A DNA stretch of 64,000 bases from Gemmobacter lanyuensis (lineage in GTDB: Bacteria > Pseudomonadota > Alphaproteobacteria > Rhodobacterales > Rhodobacteraceae). Location: the NCBI RefSeq assembly GCF_014652355.1, contig NZ_BMYQ01000001.1, positions 308,180 to 372,179 of the forward strand. The letters run 5' to 3'. The position numbers were made by a program, and so were the translations under genes. The notes below the pieces were generated by a model, which was given only the letters and a program-made list of their open reading frames with translations, did not search any database and had not been told where the DNA came from. Shown in pieces: positions 57,001-64,000 of this stretch (position 1 is the first letter of the stretch; the number at the start of each line of letters is the position of its first letter).

Positions 57001-60000
57001 TCAGGCTTGGCGGGCGAAGAGTTTGCGGACCCCCACGAAGAAGGCCGGCACCAGGAAGATGCCGAAGGCGACTGACGCGAGCATGCCGCCGCTGACGCCC
57101 GTGCCGATGGCGCGCTGTGCCAGTGCCCCGGCGCCGGTTGCGGTGGCCAGCGGCAAGACCCCAAGCAGGAAGGCGAAGCTCGTCATCAGGATCGGGCGCA
57201 GACGCTGGCGGGCGGCTTCGACGGCTGCCTCGACCAGCGGGGTTCCGGCGGCATTCAGGCTTTGCGCGAATTCCACGATCAGGATTGCGTTCCGTGCCGC
57301 AAGGCCGATGGTCGTCAGCAGGCCCACCTTGAAATAGACGTCATTCGACTGCCCGAAAACCAGCGCGGCCAGCAGCGCGCCCAGCACCCCCACGGGGACC
57401 GAGAGCATGACGGCGAAGGGCACGGTCCAGCTTTCGTAAAGCGCCGCAAGACAGAGAAACACCACCAGCGCCGAGAGTGCATAAAGCAGCGGTGCCTGAT
57501 TGCCCGAAAGGCGTTCCTGATAGGAAATCCCCGTCCAGGACAGGCCATAGCCCCCCGGCAGTTCGGCCACCAGTTCCTCCATCGCGGTCATGGCGTCGCC
57601 GGTCGAGACCCCCTCGACCGGTGCGCCGGAAAGTTCGAGCGCACGCGCCCCCCCGAACCGGTCGAGCGAGGGCGAGGCTTCATCCCAGACCTGGGTGATG
57701 AAGGCGGCGAAGGGCACCATCTCTCCGTTGGAATTGCGGGCGAACCAGCCGTCGATGTCTTCGGGCTGCATGCGCCATTCGGCCTCGCCCTGCACGATCA
57801 CGGGTTTCAGCTCGGCGCCCAGGGGGAAGTCATTGACCTCGCGCCCCGAGAAGATGACCGAGAGCATCCCGTTCACCTCGGAAAGGCTGAGGCCCATGGC
57901 GCGGGCCTTCTGCTGGTCGATGTCGAGCCGGAGCGAGGGGCGGAAGGTGGTCTCATGCCCGCGGAAAGACCCGGTCCGACCATCGGCCTCGGCCTTGGCG
58001 ACCAGATCGACGGCGGCCTGCTGCAGCGCCTCGGCCCCATTCCCGGCCTGATCGAGCAGATACATGGTGAAGCCCGAGGCATTGCCCAGCCCCTGAATCG
58101 CAGGCGGCTGGGTAAAGACGATGCGGCCCGCGCGATGGCCGCCGAACCGGCGGTTGGCCTCTTGCGCGAAGGTGGCGGCGGCCGTGTCGGGGCGGTCAGC
58201 GAAATCGCGCAGCTTGACGAAGAGCATGGCGGTGTTCTGACCGCTGGACCCGAAAGAAAAGCCGAGCGCGCCATAGACCGAGGCGACCGTATCGCCGCGC
58301 TCCTGCAGCAGCCATTGTTCCACCTCTTGCACCACGGCCTCGGTCTGGGCGGTGGTTGATCCTTCCGAAAGGCGCACCTGCGCCATCAGCACGCCCTGAT
58401 CTTCCTGCGGCAGGAAAGAGGAGGGCAGGTGCTGATAGAACCAGCCCGTCGCCCCGCCGATCGCCAGCAGCAGCAGGGCCATGCGCAGCGGCCGCCGCGC
58501 GGTCCAGCCGGCGCTGCGGGCATAGCCGCGGGTCGTGGCGTCCAGCCCGCGGTTGAACCAGCGCGCAGGCGCCATGCCGCCCTCATGCGAGCGCGGGCGC
58601 AGAAGGCTGGCACACATCGCGGGCGTCAGGATCAGCGCGACCGCCAAGGACAGCATCATGGCCGAGATGATCGTCACGCTGAACTGCCGGTAGATCACTC
58701 CGGTTGAGCCGGACATGAAGGCCATCGGCAGAAACACCGCAGACAGGACCAGCGCGATCCCGACCAGCGCGGGCGTGATCTGACGCATGGATTTCGAGGT
58801 GGCGGCGGGGGCATCCAGACCTTCTTCCTCCATCACCCGTTCGACGTTTTCCACCACCACAATGGCATCATCGACCAGAAGGCCAATGGCCAGCACCAGC
58901 GCGAACATGGTCAGCGTGTTGATCGTCAGCCCCGCCGCCGCCAGCACGCCGAAAGTGCCCAGCAGCACCACCGGCACCGCGATGGTGGGGATGATGGTGG
59001 CCCGCCAGCTTTGCAGGAAGACAAGGATCACCAGAAAGACCAGCACCACCGCCTCGGCCAGCGTGTGATAGACCCGCTCGATCGAGGATTCGACGAAGGG
59101 CGAGGTGTCATAGGGATAGGCGATCTCAACGCCTGCGGGCAGGGCTGCGCTGACGCGGGTCAGCGTCTCGCGCACGCCCTCGGCGGTTTCCACGGCATTG
59201 GCGCCGGTCGCAAGGTTGATGCCGAACCCCGCCGCAGGTTTGCCATTGAAGCGCGAGGCCGAGCCATAGCTTTCCTGCCCGATCTCGATCCGTGCCACAT
59301 CGCCCAGAAAAACGGTGGAGCCGTCGCCCGTGGTGCGCAGGATGATGCGTTCAAATTCTTCGACCGAGGCCAGCTGCGCCTGCGCCGAAAGCGCGACGGT
59401 CAGCTGCTGGCCCGCGATCACCGGCTGGCTGCCCAGGCTGCCCACGGTGACGGTGCTGTTCTGTTCCGCCACCGCCGAGGTGACATCGGCCGTCGTCACT
59501 TGATACTGCGCCATCTTCAGCGGATCGAGCCAGATGCGCATGGCATAGCCCGACCCGAAGCTGTTGATCGACCCCACGCCCGGGGTGCGCAGGATCGGCC
59601 CTTCGACGATTTGCCCCATCAGGTCGCCCAGCTGCAGCGAGGTGTAACTGCCATCCTGTGACACCAGCGCCGCCACCATGAGGATGGAGGAACTGGAGCG
59701 CGTCACGCTGATGCCTCGGTCCTGCACGGTCTGGGGCAGGCCGCTCTGGATCAGCTGGATCTTGTTCTGCACCTGGATCTGCGCCATGTCGGCGTCGACG
59801 CTGTCATCAAAGACCAGCGTGACCGAGGCCCGCCCCGTCGCCGAGGATGACGAGGTCATGTAAAGCAGCCCATCAAGCCCGGTCAGCCCATCTTCGATGA
59901 CCGACGTCACCGAGTTTTCCGCCGTTTCCGCAGAGGCGCCGGGGTAGGTGGCCGAGATGCGGATCGTCGTCGGCGCGATGTCGGGATATTGTGAAATGGG

Positions 60001-60090
60001 CAGGGTGGTCAGCCCCCAGGCCCCCGCCAGCATGGTGATGATCGCCAGCACCCAGGCAAAGACCGGGCGGTGAATGAAAAACTCGGCCAT
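57001..60090 (-). CDS. RND multidrug efflux inner-membrane pump (AcrB/MexB type)
   Basis: 1029 residues with 12 transmembrane helices and two large periplasmic loops. The proton relay Asp pair is in GLLVDDAIVVVENV (TM4). HAE1-family features include the start MAEFFIHRPVFAWVLAIITM and the N-terminal LPISQYPDIAPTTI. Forms a tripartite efflux system with the adaptor encoded 3 bp upstream; no outer-membrane factor gene is nearby. Its 3' end lies 35 bp from the IS21 fragment. Confidence 0.95.
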   Translation of the reverse strand: MAEFFIHRPVFAWVLAIITMLAGAWGLTTLPISQYPDIAPTTIRISATYPGASAETAENSVTSVIEDGLTGLDGLLYMTSSSSATGRASVTLVFDDSVDADMAQIQVQNKIQLIQSGLPQTVQDRGISVTRSSSSILMVAALVSQDGSYTSLQLGDLMGQIVEGPILRTPGVGSINSFGSGYAMRIWLDPLKMAQYQVTTADVTSAVAEQNSTVTVGSLGSQPVIAGQQLTVALSAQAQLASVEEFERIILRTTGDGSTVFLGDVARIEIGQESYGSASRFNGKPAAGFGINLATGANAVETAEGVRETLTRVSAALPAGVEIAYPYDTSPFVESSIERVYHTLAEAVVLVFLVILVFLQSWRATIIPTIAVPVVLLGTFGVLAAAGLTINTLTMFALVLAIGLLVDDAIVVVENVERVMEEEGLDAPAATSKSMRQITPALVGIALVLSAVFLPMAFMSGSTGVIYRQFSVTIISAMMLSLAVALILTPAMCASLLRPRSHEGGMAPARWFNRGLDATTRGYARSAGWTARRPLRMALLLLAIGGATGWFYQHLPSSFLPQEDQGVLMAQVRLSEGSTTAQTEAVVQEVEQWLLQERGDTVASVYGALGFSFGSSGQNTAMLFVKLRDFADRPDTAAATFAQEANRRFGGHRAGRIVFTQPPAIQGLGNASGFTMYLLDQAGNGAEALQQAAVDLVAKAEADGRTGSFRGHETTFRPSLRLDIDQQKARAMGLSLSEVNGMLSVIFSGREVNDFPLGAELKPVIVQGEAEWRMQPEDIDGWFARNSNGEMVPFAAFITQVWDEASPSLDRFGGARALELSGAPVEGVSTGDAMTAMEELVAELPGGYGLSWTGISYQERLSGNQAPLLYALSALVVFLCLAALYESWTVPFAVMLSVPVGVLGALLAALVFGQSNDVYFKVGLLTTIGLAARNAILIVEFAQSLNAAGTPLVEAAVEAARQRLRPILMTSFAFLLGVLPLATATGAGALAQRAIGTGVSGGMLASVAFGIFLVPAFFVGVRKLFARQA

Positions 60091-60093
60091 GGG

Positions 60094-61275
60094 TCAGTTC
60101 CCCGCCGCCGGGGCCGTATCGCGCACCACGCCTGCCGCGTCGATGGTGACAGGCACGGGGGTAAGTTCGGCCCCTTCGCGCAGGCCGGTCAGACCGTCGA
60201 TGATGACCGCCTCACCGGGGGTCAGGCCTTCGGCAATCAGCCAGTCGTTTTCCTCGCTGCCGATGGCGGTCAGGGTCTTTTTCGCGGCCTTGCCTTCGGG
60301 GGTGACCACCCAGACGGTCAGCTCGCCGTTGCGGCCGATGGTGGCGGCGCGCTGGGGCAGGCGGTAGGCGGTGATACGGCCCACCACCACCTCGCCGCGC
60401 AGGAACATGCCGGGCAGCAGGCGGCGGTCGGGGTTGTCAAAGCGGAAGCGGATGTCCTGCGTCCCCGTGGTGGTGGACACCGTGACCGAAGGCGCGACCA
60501 GCGTGCCGCCGCCGTTGTGCGTGGTGCCGTTTTCCAGCGTCAGCGTCACATCCAGTTTTTCATCGGGTCTGAGCTGGCCCTTTTCGATCTGATCCTGAAT
60601 CGACAAAAGCCGCGCCGCGGGTTCGTAGAGATCGACATAAATCGGGTCGAGCCGGGTGACCGTGGCCAGCGCATCAGCCTGGCTTTGCGTCACCAGATCC
60701 CCCACCGAAACCGTCGGAAAGCCCGCGATGCCGCTGATGGGGCTGGTGATCGTGGTCCATGCTAGATCCTGTTCCGCAAGCTTCAGCGCGGCCTCGGCGC
60801 TTTGCACCTGCGCGCGGGCCGAGGCGGCCTCGGCCTCGGTGCTTTCGACCGTGGCGCGGGTGGAACCCGATCCCTCCAGCGTCTTGGCGCGGGCGGCGGC
60901 GGATTCGGCCACCGGCAACGCCGCCTGCGCCTGCGCCAGTGTCGCGCGGGCCGTCACCACCGCGGCCTCATAGGTGGCGCTGTCGATGCGGAACATGGGG
61001 CTGCCCGCCTCGATCTGCTGGCCGGGGGTATAGAGGATTTCCGTCACAAGCCCTGTGACCCGTGGCCGGATCGCCGCATCCTGATAGGCCACCGCACGCC
61101 CCGGCAGGATCGACCGGCGCTTCACCTCTTGCGGTTGCAGGGCAATGACCCCCACCTTGACGGGGCCCTGCGGCGCCCCGGCCCCCGGCGGGGCCTGACC
61201 CGCCACCGGCAGGGCAAGGCAAAGAAGCAGCGGCAGGGCAAGGGCCATCCGGGCCGGGGCGAGGGATGCGATCAT
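60094..61275 (-). CDS. RND efflux periplasmic adaptor (AcrA/MexA type)
   Basis: 393 residues, signal peptide (cleavage near PVAGQA), lipoyl/beta-barrel domains and a coiled-coil hairpin with repeated Ala/Glu/Gln. The early segment VKVGVIALQPQEVKRRSILPG and later ITSPISGIAGFPTVSVGDLV are adaptor hallmarks. No lipobox Cys in the right place, so probably not lipidated. Operon partner of the pump. Confidence 0.93.
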   Translation of the reverse strand: MIASLAPARMALALPLLLCLALPVAGQAPPGAGAPQGPVKVGVIALQPQEVKRRSILPGRAVAYQDAAIRPRVTGLVTEILYTPGQQIEAGSPMFRIDSATYEAAVVTARATLAQAQAALPVAESAAARAKTLEGSGSTRATVESTEAEAASARAQVQSAEAALKLAEQDLAWTTITSPISGIAGFPTVSVGDLVTQSQADALATVTRLDPIYVDLYEPAARLLSIQDQIEKGQLRPDEKLDVTLTLENGTTHNGGGTLVAPSVTVSTTTGTQDIRFRFDNPDRRLLPGMFLRGEVVVGRITAYRLPQRAATIGRNGELTVWVVTPEGKAAKKTLTAIGSEENDWLIAEGLTPGEAVIIDGLTGLREGAELTPVPVTIDAAGVVRDTAPAAGN

Positions 61276-61392
61276 GGGTTCGTCCTGTTCCTGCGGGCCA
61301 AAGCAGCCGTCTCCGCCAAGCTAGGGCGGGCAACGGCCCTCGGCAACCGCGGTTGCGCCGGGGTCATACGCCGGGCCGGGGCAATTCCGTCG

Positions 61393-62232
61393 TCACAAGC
61401 CGATGATTTTGCGAATATCCTCGGGGGTGGCGCCTTCAGCGCGAAAGAGCGAGAGCGCACGGGCATCATCCCGCTTGGCCAGCCGTTTGCCCTGATCATC
61501 GCGGATCAGTCGGTGGTGGTGATAGGTGGGGGTCGGCAGATCCAGCAGGCGCTGCAACACGATATGGATGGCCGTGGCGTCGAACAGATCAAGGCCGCGC
61601 ACGACCTCGGTCACGCCTTGGGCCGCATCGTCGACCACAACCGAAAGGTGGTATGAGGTGCCGATATCGCGCCGGGCCAGCACCACATCGCCCACGGTTT
61701 CGATCATCTCGGATGCGCTGCGGCTGTGGTGGCCCGCGCGGTCCGGCCCTGTCTCGTGAAATGCAATCGCGCCGACCTTCGCCATGGCCGTCCGCATATC
61801 CAGCCGGATCGCCGCATTTTCCGCGCCATGTCCCTTGCCGCGACAGGTGCCGGGATAGACCGGCCCATCCGGCCCGATCACCGGGGCGCCTTCCTGCGGG
61901 GCCGACAGGGCGGCGCGGATGTCGCCGCGCGTGCAGGTGCATGCATAGGTCACGCCGAGGGCTGCCAGCCGATCCAGCGCCGCCGCATAGGCGGGCAGGC
62001 GGTCAGACTGGCGCATCACCGGCTGCGGCCAGGAAAGCCCAAGCCAGCGCAGATCCTCATAAATCGCGGCCTCATAGGCGGGGCGGCAGCGGGCGGTATC
62101 AATATCTTCGATCCGCAGCAGGAACGTGCCGCCCTTTGCCCGGGTCCAGGCCGTCAGCGCCGAAAAGGCATGGCCCAGATGCAGCGGCCCGGTGGGGGAT
62201 GGCGCAAAGCGCGTTACTGCGCCGCCAGCCAT
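61393..62232 (-). CDS. gluQ: Glutamyl-Q tRNA(Asp) synthetase
   Basis: 279-residue truncated GluRS lacking the anticodon-binding domain. HIGH motif in [14 protein letters not shown], zinc ligands CTCTRGD then TCRGKGH, and KMSKS equivalent [10 protein letters not shown]. Attaches Glu to queuosine 34 of tRNA-Asp. Start overlaps trmFO by 19 bp. Confidence 0.92.
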   Translation of the reverse strand: MAGGAVTRFAPSPTGPLHLGHAFSALTAWTRAKGGTFLLRIEDIDTARCRPAYEAAIYEDLRWLGLSWPQPVMRQSDRLPAYAAALDRLAALGVTYACTCTRGDIRAALSAPQEGAPVIGPDGPVYPGTCRGKGHGAENAAIRLDMRTAMAKVGAIAFHETGPDRAGHHSRSASEMIETVGDVVLARRDIGTSYHLSVVVDDAAQGVTEVVRGLDLFDATAIHIVLQRLLDLPTPTYHHHRLIRDDQGKRLAKRDDARALSLFRAEGATPEDIRKIIGL

Positions 62233-63551
62233 TGCGTGAAGCGGTCCTTGGCGCGGTCGGTATAGGCCTTGTAGCGGTCTTTGCGCCCGCGACGGCCGCC
62301 CTTCGCATCAATCGGCGGGAAAAGCCCGAAGTTCACGTTCATCGGCTGGAAGGTCCTGGCCTCGGCCCCGCCGGTGATATGGGTGATCAGCGCCCCCATG
62401 GCGGTGTCGGGCGGCGGCGGCGGCAGGGTCTGCCCCTTGATTTCCGCCGCGGCCATGCGGCCCGCCAAAAGGCCCATGGCGGCGCTTTCGACATAGCCCT
62501 CAACCCCGGTCACCTGACCGGCAAAGCGGATGTTCGGCCGCGTTTTCAGGCGCATCTGATCATCCAGCAGCGTGGGCGAGTTGATGAAGGTGTTGCGATG
62601 AATGCCGCCAAGACGCGCGAACGAGGCATTTTCCAGCCCCGGAATCATTTTGAAAACAGCGGTTTGTGCGCCGTACTTCATCTTGGTCTGGAAGCCCACG
62701 ATATTATAGAGCGTCCCCAGCTTGTTGTCGCGGCGGAGCTGCACCACGGCATAGGCCTTTTCCTGCGGCTTGTGCGCGTTGGTCAGGCCCACGGGTTTCA
62801 TCGGCCCGTGCCGCAGCGTTTCGCGCCCGCGTTCGGCCATGACCTCGATCGGCAGGCAGCCGTCGAAATAGCCCGCGGTTTCGCCTTCGTGGAATTCGGT
62901 CTTGTCGGCCGCAAGCAGCGCATCGATGAAGGCCTCATACTGGGCCTTGTCCATCGGGCAGTTGATATAGGCGGTGCGCTCTTCCTCGGTCTCGCCCTTG
63001 TCATAGCGGCTTTGCAGCCAGGCGACCGACATGTCGATGCTTTCGGCATAGACGATGGGGGCGATGGCGTCGAAAAACGCAAGGCTCTCGGCCCCAGTTT
63101 CCGCGCGGATGCTATTGGCCAGCGCAGGGCTGGTCAGCGGGCCGGTCGCGATGATCCAGTGGCCGTCCTGCGGCAGTTCGGTGATCTCGCCATATTCCAC
63201 CGAAATCAGCGGATGGTTCATCAGCCGCGCCGTCACCGCCTCGGCAAAGGGATCACGGTCCACGGCCAGCGCGCCGCCTGCGGGCAGGCGATGGCTGCGC
63301 GCCATTTCCATGATCAGGCCATTGGCCGCGCCCATTTCCCAATGCAAAAGCCCCACGGCATTGCGTTCGTCATCATCCGACCGGAAGGAATTGGAACAGA
63401 CCATCTCGGCAAAACTGCCGGTGCGATGGGCAAAGGTGCCGACCTTGGGCCGCATTTCATGCAGCACCACAGGAACGCCCATCTGGGCCGCCTGCCAGGC
63501 TGCTTCCGATCCGGCCATTCCGCCGCCGAGGATGTGGAGTGTATCGCGCAT
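62214..63551 (-). CDS. trmFO: Folate-dependent tRNA (uracil-54) methyltransferase TrmFO
   Basis: 445 residues. FAD-binding [14 protein letters not shown] at the N-terminus; later [20 protein letters not shown] and [16 protein letters not shown]. Makes ribothymidine at position 54 using methylenetetrahydrofolate. Start ATG 63551; the tail overlaps gluQ by 19 bp, so the two tRNA-modifying enzymes are coupled. Confidence 0.94.
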   Translation of the reverse strand: MRDTLHILGGGMAGSEAAWQAAQMGVPVVLHEMRPKVGTFAHRTGSFAEMVCSNSFRSDDDERNAVGLLHWEMGAANGLIMEMARSHRLPAGGALAVDRDPFAEAVTARLMNHPLISVEYGEITELPQDGHWIIATGPLTSPALANSIRAETGAESLAFFDAIAPIVYAESIDMSVAWLQSRYDKGETEEERTAYINCPMDKAQYEAFIDALLAADKTEFHEGETAGYFDGCLPIEVMAERGRETLRHGPMKPVGLTNAHKPQEKAYAVVQLRRDNKLGTLYNIVGFQTKMKYGAQTAVFKMIPGLENASFARLGGIHRNTFINSPTLLDDQMRLKTRPNIRFAGQVTGVEGYVESAAMGLLAGRMAAAEIKGQTLPPPPPDTAMGALITHITGGAEARTFQPMNVNFGLFPPIDAKGGRRGRKDRYKAYTDRAKDRFTQWLAAQ

Positions 63552-63603
63552 GCCCTCGCAGATAGCCCCATGTGCCGGGCAGATCAAGGCACCCGCAATG
63601 GCA

Positions 63604-63629
63604 AAGGCCGGGGCGTGACCCCCGGCCTT
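63604..63629 (-). terminator. Intrinsic-type terminator of gyrA
   Basis: AAGGCCGGGG (63604-63613) and CCCCGGCCTT (63620-63629) form a 10-bp stem; the minus strand has only a short TTT run. It lies between gyrA and trmFO. Confidence 0.7.
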
Positions 63630-63653
63630 CGGTTTCGACTGCGGTCCGTGGGG

Positions 63654-64000
63654 TCAGCCTTCGCTGCCCTCGGCCTCATCCGTCTGTTCGGCCACGCGGG
63701 CGACCGAGACGACCTCTTCATCGCCGCCGGTGTTGAAGACCTTGACCCCGCCTGCGCTGCGCGAGCGGAAGCTGATCTGATCGACCGGCACGCGGATCGA
63801 TTGCCCGGTCGAGGTGGCCAGCATGATCTGATCCGACAGCTCCACCGGGAACGAGGCGACAAGCTGCCCGCCGCGCATGGTTTTCTCGAACGCGGTCACG
63901 CCCATGCCGCCACGCCCGCGCACCGGGTAATCATGGCTGGAGGACAGCTTGCCCAGACCCTTGGCCGTGACGGTCAGGATTAGATCTTCGGCCGCCGACA
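63654..64000 (-). CDS. gyrA: DNA gyrase subunit A, C-terminal end (partial)
   Basis: The last 115 residues of GyrA, cut by the window edge. The C-terminal beta-pinwheel is visible: LTVTAKGLGKLSSSHDYPV, RGRGGMGVTAFEKTMRGG and IMLATSTGQSIRVP. The tail ends in acidic EQTDEAEGSEG, as in other proteobacteria. The family could be ParC, but the GxGK and RGRGG motifs favour GyrA. Confidence 0.88.
   Translation of the reverse strand, partial: SAAEDLILTVTAKGLGKLSSSHDYPVRGRGGMGVTAFEKTMRGGQLVASFPVELSDQIMLATSTGQSIRVPVDQISFRSRSAGGVKVFNTGGDEEVVSVARVAEQTDEAEGSEG

Noticed and set aside
57001-61275. AcrAB pair as the dedicated exporter of the island cluster
   Set aside because: The pump lies outside the IS21 remnant, has core-genome composition and no shared regulation is visible, so linkage is probably coincidental.

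Overview
The window is a GC-rich stretch of chromosome from an alphaproteobacterium, almost certainly family Rhodobacteraceae (Rhodobacter/Tabrizicola/Gemmobacter-like; the genus cannot be fixed from sequence alone). The evidence is the sulfate-assimilation block DUF2849-cysI-cysH next to an Lrp-type regulator, the run yajC-secD-secF-Mth938-ccmABCD-ccmG, the alphaproteobacterial form of EF-P divergent from epmA, PII-glnA linkage with NtrC-like sites, and many small DMT exporters.

Left part (1-45.7 kb) is ordinary core genome. In order: sulfate assimilation; a P450 plus DMT exporter pair; tpiA; the Fe-S genes (A-type carrier, sufT); a membrane acyltransferase; ssb; a lytic transglycosylase; serS; the Sec accessory and cytochrome c maturation operon; an RTX calcium-binding protein; aconitase; a DUF1223 protein; a LpxL-like acyltransferase with a DMT exporter; an orphan FliG-like protein; purB; small envelope proteins; a DUF3445 haem oxidase; glnA-glnB; the NAD(P)HX repair enzyme; a Hint-domain protein; tRNA-Leu(UAG) and trigger factor; efp/epmA; a CNNM/CBS transporter; the overlapping cysK-mscS-alaX operon; an XRE regulator; and tRNA-Ser(GGA).

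From just after tRNA-Ser (45.73 kb) to about 56.97 kb there is an accessory island of visibly lower GC. Its left edge holds a broken coding remnant and its right edge an IS21-family fragment (terminal repeats plus a truncated istA with an internal stop). Between them lies a compact biosynthetic cluster: an alpha/beta hydrolase, a degenerate-I-helix P450, and a seven-gene tightly coupled minus-strand operon. The operon encodes a thioesterase with Cys in the nucleophile position, an ACP, a fatty acyl-AMP ligase, a second P450, a second ACP, a GT2-TylF fusion and a two-domain CmcI-type methyltransferase. No ketosynthase or NRPS module is present. The inferred logic is direct loading of a preformed acyl chain on an ACP, oxidation on the carrier, thioester release, then glycosylation/O-methylation. 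This is the most novel system in the window.

Right part (57.0-64 kb) returns to core genome: an AcrAB-type RND efflux pair, gluQ, trmFO and the 3' end of gyrA. Regulatory items worth noting are tandem GCAC-N7-GTGC (NtrC-like) sites between glnB and the NAD(P)HX repair gene, a palindrome upstream of the sulfate genes, a terminator hairpin ending at the start codon of a DMT exporter, and a dispersed palindromic repeat used at two convergent gene junctions. No CRISPR array, prophage or complete IS was seen.
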